This document shows positions 26,107 through 33,189 of a stretch of 64,000 bases of DNA, in pieces; position 1 is the stretch's first letter, and every line of letters begins with the position of its first letter. Below the pieces are notes generated by a model that was not told where the DNA came from, ran no database searches, and worked only from the letters and a program-made list of their open reading frames with translations. The position numbers and the translations under genes were made by a program. The stretch is taken from the NCBI RefSeq assembly GCF_000308655.1, contig NZ_BAGC01000048.1:1-64000 (forward strand), given 5' to 3'. The DNA is from Nocardia niigatensis NBRC 100131 (GTDB lineage: Bacteria > Actinomycetota > Actinomycetes > Mycobacteriales > Mycobacteriaceae).

Positions 26107-26981
26107 AGATACTCCCTTACTGCCTCACGCACCAGTTGCCTGCTGCTCATCTCGTCCAACGCTGCTCGCTGGAGAGTCCGGAAGGCGGATGCGTAGCTTT
26201 CGACGATGTCCGACTTCTCCGTGTACATGTCCGTCGAGAACCCCTCTCCGTACACAGTCGGCGGCTCGGCCGGATCGCCTCGATTGTCGAGCTTCGACTC
26301 GAGGATCACGAATGGACCGGTCTGACGACCCGTCGGCATTCCCGCGGAGAACGGGAGGACCCGGACGGAGACGTTGGGCCGGGTGCTGGCTGTGGCGAGA
26401 TACTCAAGCTGGTTTGCCATTACCTTCGGCCCTCCAATGACTCTGCGCAAGACAGTTTCCCCGAGAATGACAGTGAACTGGATCGGGTTGACGTCACGGG
26501 TGATCGCGCGCTGCCGTCGGGCCTTCAACTCGAGTCTGCCGGCGAGCTTGCCCTCGTCGTCATCGGGATACGCGTCGCTGGTCAGGACCCGCGCGTAGGG
26601 GCGAGTCTGGAGCAGGCCGGGGACGAGGTCCGGCTGGAAGGACGTCACGATGCGGGCGTTGTATTCCATATCGACATACAGCCGGAAGTCTTCGGGGATA
26701 ACCGAACCGAACTCGTGATACCAGCTCTTGACCGCCGCTTGCTGCGCCATCGCTCGTAGGGTGACCGCCCAGTGGTCGTCGACCTCGTACAGACTGATCA
26801 GCTTGTCGAGGTCGTGTATGCGAATCTTGGCCGTTTCACCGACCTCGATCCGCTGGAGAGTGCTTGTGCCCCACTCCATGACCTTCGCCGCCTGACTCAG
26901 CGTCAACTTCGCCGCCTCCCGCGCTTCGCGCAGGTACCGCCCCAGCTGGCGGCGTGTGAGGGTACTCGTGTTCTCGGGCAT
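26103..26981 (-). CDS. XRE-family regulator with DUF5753 domain (Scr1-like)
   Basis: 292 residues. The N-terminal helix-turn-helix (about 8-65) reads RQLGRYLREAREAAKLTLSQ followed by WGTSTLQRIEVGE. The remaining 200 residues are the DUF5753 domain with LVPGLLQTRPYARVL and a late DIVESYASAFRTLQRAAL. It is annotated in actinobacteria as an antitoxin-like regulator paired with DUF397. It faces a divergent set of three ORFs across a 157-base gap rich in GAAAC and GTTTTC repeats, its likely operators. Confidence 0.9.
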   Translation of the reverse strand: MPENTSTLTRRQLGRYLREAREAAKLTLSQAAKVMEWGTSTLQRIEVGETAKIRIHDLDKLISLYEVDDHWAVTLRAMAQQAAVKSWYHEFGSVIPEDFRLYVDMEYNARIVTSFQPDLVPGLLQTRPYARVLTSDAYPDDDEGKLAGRLELKARRQRAITRDVNPIQFTVILGETVLRRVIGGPKVMANQLEYLATASTRPNVSVRVLPFSAGMPTGRQTGPFVILESKLDNRGDPAEPPTVYGEGFSTDMYTEKSDIVESYASAFRTLQRAALDEMSSRQLVREAVREYL

Positions 26982-27080
26982 GGGTTTTCCCGTTCTGATG
27001 CCGTCGCAGTTCCCAGATTTCGCGGGCCTTGATTTCAGGATCGAGAAAATCGTCCCACCGACTTCGGGACGCGCGCTGGG

Positions 27081-27121
27081 GAAACAGGAAACTCGATCTG
27101 GTTTTCCAGTTTTCAGTTTTC
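27081..27121. promoter_or_regulatory. Array of five GAAAC/GTTTTC elements in divergent promoter
   Basis: GAAAC at 27081 and 27088 (7 apart) faces GTTTTC at 27101, 27109 and 27116 (8 and 7 apart). It is an inverted arrangement of tandem short repeats in the gap between the XRE/DUF5753 gene and the ORF starting at 27139. The AT-rich array is unusual for this genome and resembles a cooperative operator. Confidence 0.55.
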
Positions 27122-27138
27122 ATGCCGCAGGAACAGGG

Positions 27139-27384
27139 GTGAGCTTCGACGTAGACCACCCCGCTGCCGAGAGGACTCAGATGGTCATCTACCCGCCAAC
27201 AGTCGAAGGATGGGTCGCGGACGGTTGCCACAACAGCCGCATCTGGCCCGTCAGTCGCCAACGTGCCGAAGGGATCCTGACAATCCACGGCACCTGCGAG
27301 CCGCCGTGTCCGCGCGCGGCGAGCGCCCGCAAGTATCTGGAGGAGGTGCGAGCCGATGCCCACATGCGCAGGCATGACCGGTGA
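27139..27384 (+). CDS. Conserved-looking hypothetical protein, 81 aa
   Basis: 81 residues from GTG 27139 (AGGAA 6 bases upstream); ATG 27181 with GAGAGG before it would give 67. It contains MVIYPPTVEGWVADGCHNSR and three Cys, two in CEPPCPR. The end is charged and helical (ASARKYLEEVRADAHMRRHD). I recognise no family. It is the first of three + strand ORFs divergent from the Scr-like regulator and overlaps the next by 29 bases. Confidence 0.55.
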   Translation: MSFDVDHPAAERTQMVIYPPTVEGWVADGCHNSRIWPVSRQRAEGILTIHGTCEPPCPRAASARKYLEEVRADAHMRRHDR

Positions 27385-28012
27385 GAGTCCAGTGGAGCGG
27401 CAGGCATGGCTGTACCGGGAGCTCTACGGTCTGCCCTGTCGGGTGTCCGGTGCCCAAATCACCCTGTCCGCCAGCGATGTCTGCGCGATCGAGGCGCCGT
27501 GCGCCCTGGCGGCGCTGATCGACGATGAGCTGTTCTGGAGCAAGAAGGTCACGCCGATCCTGAACGCCGGCACCGGCAGCCCCACCTTGATCCTCCTGGC
27601 CGCTCCCACCCCAGTCGACCCGACCCCCTGTGCCGCCACCCTCCGCCGCCGCGCGCAGTGCGAGTTCCTTCCGCCGGGAAGACAAATCACCCTCCCCGCT
27701 CCCCGCCCATCCACGACCTCACCCACCCTTCCCACTCCCCGCCCATCCGGGGCCACACCCACCCTCCCGGCTTCCCTCCCATCCGGGGCCATACCCGTCC
27801 TCCCCGAGCCCCTCCCATCCGTAACCTCGCCCACCCTCCCGGCTCCCTTCCCATCCGGGGCGACACCCGCCCTCCCCGCGCCCCTCGCTCCCGCCGACTC
27901 AGATCCTCACTGGTTCAGGTACCCCCAGTGCGAGACCCTCCAGCCCCTCACCGCGGTCCTGCGAGCGATCCGCATCGTCCTCCGCGATCTCCCTCGCACC
28001 TACCCCACCTAG
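27356..28012 (+). CDS. Hypothetical protein with 12-residue proline-rich repeats, 218 aa
   Basis: ATG 27356 has an excellent ribosome-binding site (GGAGGAGG, 9 bases away) inside the end of the previous gene. Residues 1-112 look like a compact domain (WLYRELYGLPCRVSGAQITL, then DDELFWSKKVTPILN and TPCAATLRRRAQC). Residues 113-179 are 5.6 copies of a 12-residue repeat of the form LPAPxPSGATPT. The last 35 residues (WFRYPQCETLQPLTAVLRAI and on) appear to belong to the original fold. The repeats were therefore probably expanded inside an existing protein. No function can be assigned. Confidence 0.6.
   Translation: MPTCAGMTGESPVERQAWLYRELYGLPCRVSGAQITLSASDVCAIEAPCALAALIDDELFWSKKVTPILNAGTGSPTLILLAAPTPVDPTPCAATLRRRAQCEFLPPGRQITLPAPRPSTTSPTLPTPRPSGATPTLPASLPSGAIPVLPEPLPSVTSPTLPAPFPSGATPALPAPLAPADSDPHWFRYPQCETLQPLTAVLRAIRIVLRDLPRTYPT
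27692..27892 (+). repeat. 36-bp tandem repeat, 5.6 copies, in frame
   Basis: Units at 27692, 27728, 27764, 27800 and 27836, each 36 bases, and a partial unit from 27872. Each encodes a 12-residue Pro-rich unit such as LPTPRPSGATPT. The units differ at several positions but share CTCCC...CCATCCGGGGC. The length is a multiple of three, so changes in copy number keep the frame. Confidence 0.9.
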
Positions 28013-28027
28013 CCAAGGGAGCACCCC

Positions 28028-28228
28028 ATGATCACCGAGATCGTCACCACCACAGCCACTCTCATCTCTGTCGCCTGGTACCTCACCCAGGCCGCCCGCC
28101 GGAAACTCCCCCACACCCCGCACCACCACTCGGTCGCCGCGATCCAAGCCCGCCTCGAAGGCGAGAAGCGCATAGCCGCAGCCTCCAAACATGAGGCCGC
28201 CCGCTTGACGACCGCACTGACCTGCTGA
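28028..28228 (+). CDS. Small membrane-anchored hypothetical protein, 66 aa
   Basis: ATG 28028 follows AAGGGA after 6 bases and lies 15 bases after the repeat-protein stop, so the two are co-transcribed. The N-terminus ITEIVTTTATLISVAWYLT is a likely single membrane helix. The rest is basic and helical (HSVAAIQARLEGEKRIAAAS). No family is recognised. It is the third ORF of the strand divergent from the Scr-like regulator. Confidence 0.6.
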   Translation: MITEIVTTTATLISVAWYLTQAARRKLPHTPHHHSVAAIQARLEGEKRIAAASKHEAARLTTALTC

Positions 28229-28333
28229 ACGCCGCACCCAAGCTACCTGCGGCTCAGTGAGTTTCATTTGCGCGATGACCTGAACGGTGTGGTTTGATAC
28301 CGGAGTGATGTTGATGGCGCAGTCGTGGTGGTG

Positions 28334-28397
28334 GCCGGAGTTCCGGCGGCCCTGACCTGCGCATGCGTATCGGCCGCCGCGTGCGGCAGCCGATACG
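28334..28397 (+). promoter_or_regulatory. Two hairpins in the chorismate mutase leader
   Basis: GCCGGA-GT-TCCGGC (28334-28347) is followed by a 13-bp stem with one mismatch (28368-28380 with 28385-28397, loop CGTG). Both lie in the 223-base leader before the chorismate mutase gene. They could be an attenuator or a terminator of the upstream transcript. No leader peptide with a valid start was found. Confidence 0.4.
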
Positions 28398-28451
28398 TCA
28401 TCCCCACCCGGCTGGTGCACCGGCGGCCTCGAATCGAAAGGATCGAGGCCC

Positions 28452-28742
28452 ATGTCCCTCGAGGAAGTCCGCCACCGAATCGACGAAATCGACGCCCGAA
28501 TCGTCGAGCTCCTGGGCGCCCGCCAACAACTGGTCCTCCGCGCCGCAACCTTCAAACGCAACGAACACGAGGTCCGCGCCCCAGCCCGCCGAACCCAAAT
28601 GATGATCCGCCTGCACGACCTGGCCATCCAGCACGCAGTGGAACCAACCCTGGTCGAGCAGGTCTACACAACCCTGATCGACGGCTTCATCGAGCTGGAA
28701 CAACACCAACACCGCATCCTCACCGAGTCAGAACACCCATGA
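28452..28742 (+). CDS. AroQ-type chorismate mutase family protein
   Basis: 96 residues, all helical. The pattern LEEVRHRIDEIDARIVELLG, then RAATFKR with the Lys of helix 1-2 and RAPARRTQMM, matches the AroQ/PchB fold with its active-site Arg and Lys. It converts chorismate to prephenate, or, if PchB-like, splits isochorismate; the sequence alone does not decide. AAAGGA precedes ATG 28452. No other aromatic or siderophore genes are adjacent, so it may be an accessory copy. Confidence 0.82.
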   Translation: MSLEEVRHRIDEIDARIVELLGARQQLVLRAATFKRNEHEVRAPARRTQMMIRLHDLAIQHAVEPTLVEQVYTTLIDGFIELEQHQHRILTESEHP

Positions 28743-28833
28743 CCTCCGCACGAACTCGTACAACCGACAGAGGCGGGCCCTGGTCAACCGTCGTAGTTGA
28801 AACCGAGTCAGGGCTGTGTCCTGCGTCACGTGG

Positions 28834-28860
28834 TGTTATCCCACAGCCGTGGGCGGTGTC
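28834..28860 (+). promoter_or_regulatory. ECF41-type promoter of the YceI gene
   Basis: TGTTATC (28834-28840), 16 bases, TGTC (28857-28860), then 8 bases to ATG 28869. The promoter of the sigma-factor gene has the same elements, spacing and start-codon distance. This matches the ECF41 pattern as I recall it (TGTCACA-N16-CGTC). The short distance suggests a nearly leaderless transcript. Confidence 0.7.
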
Positions 28861-28868
28861 CCGTTGGC

Positions 28869-29441
28869 ATGCCCGAACACAACAACATTCGCCCCACTGT
28901 GACGACCGCGATCGAGCCCGGTGAACTGACCGGAGACTACGTCCTCGATACCGCCCACACTCGGATCGGGTTCATCGCCCGGCACACGATGTCCACCCGG
29001 GTGCGCGGGAGCTTCGGCGAGTTCGAGGGCAGCGCGCACCTGGACGGCGACCGCCGGTCGAAGTCGAACGCCCAGCTCACGATTCGGGCGCAGAGCCTCG
29101 ACACCCGCAACAAGCGGCGCGACGATCTGGTGGCGAAGAAGTTCCTCGGCGCCGACGATCACCCGACGATCACCTTCACGCTGACCCGGGTGGAGCAGAC
29201 CGGCGAGACAACCCTCAGGGCCACCGGCGAACTGACGATCCGCGGCGTCACCGCACCGGTCACCGTGGACTTCGAATCGATTGTCGCGGAAGGAGATGCG
29301 CGCGGCGCGGTCCGGCTCGGCCTGACCGGCAGCACCATTGTCAACCGCAAGGACTGGGGCGTGCACTGGAGGGCGGCCGCCGGCATGGTCAGCCCGAAGG
29401 TCACGCTGGAGTTCGATGTGGTCGCGGTGCGCCGGTCCTGA
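28869..29441 (+). CDS. YceI family protein
   Basis: 190 residues with the YceI lipocalin-like fold: YVLDTAHTRIGFIARHTMST at the start, FGEFEGSAHLDG, and the late GLTGSTIVNRKDWGVHW. These proteins bind polyprenoid or amphiphilic ligands. No signal peptide is seen, so it is probably cytosolic. ATG 28869 is set by the promoter, which places transcription start almost at the codon. A secreted hydrolase follows after 45 bases with a strong ribosome-binding site, so they form an operon that the nearby ECF41 sigma factor probably controls. Confidence 0.88.
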   Translation: MPEHNNIRPTVTTAIEPGELTGDYVLDTAHTRIGFIARHTMSTRVRGSFGEFEGSAHLDGDRRSKSNAQLTIRAQSLDTRNKRRDDLVAKKFLGADDHPTITFTLTRVEQTGETTLRATGELTIRGVTAPVTVDFESIVAEGDARGAVRLGLTGSTIVNRKDWGVHWRAAAGMVSPKVTLEFDVVAVRRS

Positions 29442-29486
29442 GCAGCGAAAATGCCTGTCCGCCAGAGCAAGACAAGGAGGAAGTGA

Positions 29487-30422
29487 ATGACGGCCGATAG
29501 GGTGCCACGGCGTGAACGCCGGCGGTGGTGGGTATTCGTGGCGGTGCCGGTCCTGCTGATGATCGGCATGGCGGCGCCCGCCCGGGCCGACCAGGGCGCG
29601 GACCCGCCGCCCGGCGAATGGCTGTATGCCGACACCCCGTCGGCGCGGTTCCATTATCGGAAAGCGGGCGAAGGACCGCCGGTCATCCTGCTGCCGGGCG
29701 GGACCCTGTGGTCCTACACCTACCGCGACATCATCCCGGCGCTCGCCGCCGACCACACCGTCTATGCCGTCGATCCGCCCGGCACCGGGTACACCACACT
29801 GCACGATCCCGACTTCGGATACGACGTGCACGCCATGACGGATGCGTTGCGCCAGTTCGTATCCGCAATCGGGTTGACGAAAGCATCCATCCTGGCGCAT
29901 TCGCTGAACGGTTCCGTCGCAGTGGATTTCGCGGCACGGTATCCGGAACAGGTGGATCGGCTGGCACTGCTCGCGCCACTGGTCCTCGACACCCGGCTCA
30001 ACGCGAGTATGCAACTGATGCGGCAGCCGGTCATCGGCGAACTGGCCACGTCGGTGATGACCAGGGGCATCTATCGAGCGAGCCTGCGAGACGCGTACGC
30101 GCACCCCGAGGTACTCACCGAGGACCTGACCGACACGTACTGGGCCCCTCTCAGCCGTCCGGAGAATCGGACCGCCATGTGGAAGCAGCCCCGGCATCTC
30201 GATCTGGCGGCCGTGCAGCGGGAGGCGAGCGACGTCCGCGCGGACACGCTGATCCTGTGGGGTGAGAACGACCATGTCGTCGACCCGTCCCAGGCCCGGC
30301 CGCTCGCGCGCCTGATCCCGACGTCGAGGCTGCGGATCGTCTCCGGCGCCGGGCACAATCTCCACGAGGACGATCCGGCCACGATCACCGCCGAACTCAC
30401 CGCCTTCTTCGGCCCGCATTAG
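29487..30422 (+). CDS. Exported alpha/beta hydrolase
   Basis: 311 residues. A basic start and a hydrophobic helix ending in AAPARA (about residues 15-36) form a signal peptide. The enzyme has the oxyanion segment LLPGGTLW, the nucleophile Ser in LAHSLNGSV, the acid region LWGENDHVV and the His in GAGHNLHED, so the triad is intact. AAGGAGGA stands 6 bases before ATG 29487. It is the second gene of the ECF41-promoter operon with YceI and ends 78 bases before the sigma factor's own start. The substrate is unknown. Confidence 0.85.
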   Translation: MTADRVPRRERRRWWVFVAVPVLLMIGMAAPARADQGADPPPGEWLYADTPSARFHYRKAGEGPPVILLPGGTLWSYTYRDIIPALAADHTVYAVDPPGTGYTTLHDPDFGYDVHAMTDALRQFVSAIGLTKASILAHSLNGSVAVDFAARYPEQVDRLALLAPLVLDTRLNASMQLMRQPVIGELATSVMTRGIYRASLRDAYAHPEVLTEDLTDTYWAPLSRPENRTAMWKQPRHLDLAAVQREASDVRADTLILWGENDHVVDPSQARPLARLIPTSRLRIVSGAGHNLHEDDPATITAELTAFFGPH

Positions 30423-30465
30423 CCTCCGGCCGAGAATGAGGCTCGAGGTGATGTGTGTCGTGCGG

Positions 30466-30492
30466 TGTTATGTCATGGGAGTGGCCGGTGTC
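30466..30492 (+). promoter_or_regulatory. ECF41-type promoter of the sigma-factor gene
   Basis: TGTTATG (30466-30472), 16 bases, TGTC (30489-30492), then 8 bases to ATG 30501. It is aligned base for base with the YceI promoter over 47 positions, including GGTGTTAT, GTGG and GGTGTCC. This implies autoregulation. Confidence 0.7.
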
Positions 30493-30500
30493 CTATGGGC

Positions 30501-31433
30501 ATGAATGATCACAGCGGCACCACCGACCACGCCGAGCGGTTCACCTTGCTGCGACCGCTGCTGTTCACGATCGCCTACGAAATCCTGGGCTCCGCAACCG
30601 AATCCGATGATGTGCTCCAGGACAGCTACCTGCGGTGGTCTCGGGTGGATCTCACGATCGTGCGGGATACCAAATCGTATCTGGCACAACTGGTGACCAG
30701 ACAGGCCCTCAATGCGGCACGAGCCGGTTCCCGCCGCCGCGAGGAATACGTCGGCCCGTGGCTACCCGAGCCGCTGCTGATCAGCGAACAGGATGCGGCG
30801 GCCGATATGGTGCTCGCCGAATCGGTATCGATGGGGATGCTCGTGCTGCTCGAGACGCTCACCCCCGATGAGCGCGCGATCTTCGTTCTGCACGAGGTAT
30901 TCGGCTTCGCCTACGACGAAATAGGCTCGGCGATAGGCAAATCCGCGACCGCGGTACGCCAGATGGCCTACCGTGCGCGTGCCCACATCCAAGCACGGCG
31001 CAACCGATTCGGGCCCGTCGACTCCGCCCGGACCGCCGATCTCACCGAACGGTTCCTGACCGCGGCGGCCACCGGCGACCTGTCCGGACTGCTGGCGCTG
31101 CTCGCACCCGATGTCGCCTTCACCACCGACAGCGGAGGCAAAGTCACCGCGGCGAGCCAGCGAGCCCTCGGAGCGCAGGATGTTGCCACCATTGTGATCG
31201 ATGTCTTCCGCATGATCGGGCGGGTGCCCGGCCTGCGACTCGAGTCGGTGACCTACAACCACACCCCCGCGATCGCCATCTACGACGGCGATCGCCAGGA
31301 AGCCGCCTGCCTGATCGAGAGCGCCGAAGGCAAGATCTCCAACCTCTACATCATCCGAAACCCCGACAAACTCGCGACCCTCACAGTCCCGCGCACCATC
31401 ACGCGCAACGACCCTGACGCCGGTCTCGAGTAG
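30501..31433 (+). CDS. sigJ: ECF41-family RNA polymerase sigma factor (SigJ-like)
   Basis: 310 residues. Region sigma2 has LRPLLFTIAYEILGSATESD and DVLQDSYLRWS. Region sigma4 has LTPDERAIFVLHEVFGFAYD and the recognition part GKSATAVRQMAYRARAHI. The linker carries WLPEP, a hallmark of ECF41. The extra C-terminal SnoaL-like domain (about 185-295) has TDSGGKV in place of the usual DGGGKV; it is thought to modulate activity in place of an anti-sigma factor. ATG 30501 is favoured over ATG 30495 by comparison with the YceI promoter. The usual ECF41 partner genes (oxidoreductase, epimerase) are absent. Confidence 0.9.
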   Translation: MNDHSGTTDHAERFTLLRPLLFTIAYEILGSATESDDVLQDSYLRWSRVDLTIVRDTKSYLAQLVTRQALNAARAGSRRREEYVGPWLPEPLLISEQDAAADMVLAESVSMGMLVLLETLTPDERAIFVLHEVFGFAYDEIGSAIGKSATAVRQMAYRARAHIQARRNRFGPVDSARTADLTERFLTAAATGDLSGLLALLAPDVAFTTDSGGKVTAASQRALGAQDVATIVIDVFRMIGRVPGLRLESVTYNHTPAIAIYDGDRQEAACLIESAEGKISNLYIIRNPDKLATLTVPRTITRNDPDAGLE

Positions 31434-31632
31434 CCGCTACCCGAATGGTCCGAGGCGGCCCAGCGCGGACCTGCGGAAGATCAATGGGTGAGCGTCGCTC
31501 GGCCGCCGGCGCACGCTTGCGCCGAGTCCGGGGCGATCGCGGGAGTGTGGACACGATGTCGGCTACACCGATGACTTTCGGGTGAATCCATCGTCGATAC
31601 CTCTGGGTAAACCGACAGACAGGAGTCCAGCT

Positions 31633-32490
31633 ATGACGAGACCGTTGGGCATGACCTCGGTGCGGGCGAACGGTGTGGATCTCGGCATCGAAAGCTTCGG
31701 CCGCGAGGACGATCCGCTGGTCCTGCTGGCCGGCGGCACAACGATGTTGTCCTGGCCCGACGCGCTGTGCGAGCGGCTCGCGTCGGGCGGGCGGCGCGTG
31801 GTCCGCTACGACCTGCGCGACTCCGGCGCGTCGACGACCCTCGACCCGGAGAATCCGGCCTACGATCTGCGGGATCTCGTCGCTGACGCGGCCGCGCTGG
31901 TCGAGGTGCTCGGTGCCGGAACCGCCCATCTCGGTGGCGTCGGCGTCGGCGGCATGGTCGCTCAGGTCGCCGCATTGGACCACCCGGACGTGTTCTCCGC
32001 ACTGACCCTCGTCGGCACCCGGCCGGTGGCGCCGGGCCCGGCCGACGCGGACCTGCCCGACCACGACCTCGCGGTGATGGGCGCGCTGTTCTCCCGCCCG
32101 CTGCCGGACTGGACCGACCGGGACGCTGTCGCGGCGTTCGCCGCCTCGGGAGCCGAGCCGATGGGCAACGATCCGGAGGACGCGCGGTCGACGGCGGCCC
32201 GAATCTGGGGCCGGACGCCATCGAGCGATCCCGCGGTGCACCAGGCGAACCAGCTCGGGATGGTGTTCTCCCGGATCGACTGCGCCCCGCGCTGGCGGGA
32301 CCGACTCGGCGAACTCGACATACCCACGCTCGTGGTGCACGGTCGCGCCGACCCGTTCTTCCCGGTCGGCAACGGCGAGATCCTCGCCGCCGAAATCCCC
32401 GGGGCGCGACTGCTCGTCCTCGACGACATGGGTACCGCTCTGCGCCGCACCGCAGCCGACCAGGTCGCTGCCGCCATGCTCGCCCTCTAA
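31633..32490 (+). CDS. Alpha/beta hydrolase fold protein without catalytic Ser and His
   Basis: 285 residues from ATG 31633 (AGGAG 8 bases upstream). It resembles the RdmC/aclacinomycin esterase group: LERLASGG-like LCERLASGGRRVVRYDLRD, the Trp-Pro-Asp segment, and VVHGRADPFF for the acid loop. The nucleophile elbow, normally GASMGG, is GVGVGG here, so the Ser is Gly. The end, normally GMGHDLP, reads DMGTALR, so the His is gone. The fold is intact and the frame is unbroken, so it is a pseudoenzyme, not a decayed gene. It may bind a ligand. Confidence 0.82.
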   Translation: MTRPLGMTSVRANGVDLGIESFGREDDPLVLLAGGTTMLSWPDALCERLASGGRRVVRYDLRDSGASTTLDPENPAYDLRDLVADAAALVEVLGAGTAHLGGVGVGGMVAQVAALDHPDVFSALTLVGTRPVAPGPADADLPDHDLAVMGALFSRPLPDWTDRDAVAAFAASGAEPMGNDPEDARSTAARIWGRTPSSDPAVHQANQLGMVFSRIDCAPRWRDRLGELDIPTLVVHGRADPFFPVGNGEILAAEIPGARLLVLDDMGTALRRTAADQVAAAMLAL

Positions 32491-32873
32491 CCGCCCGGCC
32501 GGGAGGCATCCCGAGCCGGCGGCACGTACCAAACGCCGTGCAGCGTGCGTTCAATCCGAGCTGGTACCTGCTCGGAGCCGGGGCGGTTTGCCGAGGCGCG
32601 CCAAGATGACACCGCGGCGCGCTGTTCGGGTCGGTGATGTCCGGTCGGTGCGTCGGCTTCCGCGCGGAACGCGAAGATGGCTTCGCCCATGTTCTCCTCG
32701 AAGTTGAGGTCTTCGCTGGGTTCGACGATCACGATGTTGTCCCTGGGCGAGTCGTAAATGAACTGGCCCTGACCGACGCTTAAGGCTTCCGTGGCCGGTC
32801 GGGGTGCTCCCAGCTCGAGCCATCTCCGGCGTGTTCGTATCAGCTTTGGAGCGCCGCGCGGGATGGTCTGCAT
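32487..32873 (-). CDS. Doubtful hypothetical protein
   Basis: A 128-codon frame containing QFIYDSPRDNIVIVEPSEDL and FEENMGEAIFAFRAEAD, which read like a real protein core. The flanks (many Arg, Pro, Ser) do not, and no ribosome-binding site precedes ATG 32873. The frame stays open upstream for at least another 14 codons, so the true start may lie further upstream or the gene may be a decayed fragment. It sits convergent to the hydrolase-like gene. No family is recognised. Confidence 0.3.
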   Translation of the reverse strand: MQTIPRGAPKLIRTRRRWLELGAPRPATEALSVGQGQFIYDSPRDNIVIVEPSEDLNFEENMGEAIFAFRAEADAPTGHHRPEQRAAVSSWRASANRPGSEQVPARIERTLHGVWYVPPARDASRPGG

Positions 32874-32967
32874 GGAGGGGCTGAAGTCGCGGTACAGGCT
32901 GTCGGATTTGCGGCACTGGCCGCCACTGCCCGATCGGGCGGTGGCGGCCAGTGCAATGCAGGGACGA

Positions 32968-33189
32968 TCAGTAGCTGATCAGTTCCTTGTAGCGCAGGAA
33001 CTCCTCAAAGGAGATCTGCCCATCCTCGGAGACGCGGTCTTGCTGAAGATGGCGCCCGATGATGTCCCCCGCGTTCCGACCCTGGGCCATTCCCCAGTTC
33101 ATTGCTTCATCGAAGGAGATGAAGCCGTCGTGATCTGCGTCGATCTGGTCGAATTCACGCCGGGTGACGTTGATCTGCTGCTGGTCCAT
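32968..33189 (-). CDS. EF-hand calcium-binding protein, 73 aa
   Basis: 73 residues with two EF-hand units. The first loop DADHDGFISFDE is canonical, with Ca ligands at positions 1, 3, 5 and 12. The second, RVSEDGQISFEE, keeps Asp5, Gly6, Ile8 and Glu12 but has Arg at position 1, so it is probably weakened. AAAGGAG just before ATG 33189 is a strong ribosome-binding site. There is no signal peptide, so it acts in the cytosol, perhaps as a calcium buffer or sensor. It stands alone. Confidence 0.88.
   Translation of the reverse strand: MDQQQINVTRREFDQIDADHDGFISFDEAMNWGMAQGRNAGDIIGRHLQQDRVSEDGQISFEEFLRYKELISY

Noticed and set aside
27658..28194. Alternative 178-codon frame through the 36-bp repeats
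   Set aside because: Repeats of length divisible by three stay open in several frames. The frame from 27356 has the ribosome-binding site and sensible flanking domains.
28305..28356. Possible leader peptide with three adjacent Trp codons before chorismate mutase
   Set aside because: TGG TGG TGG at 28327-28335 is read only in a frame that has a TGA at 28312-28314 and no ATG, GTG or TTG before the Trp codons. The frames with starts read Val or Gly there.
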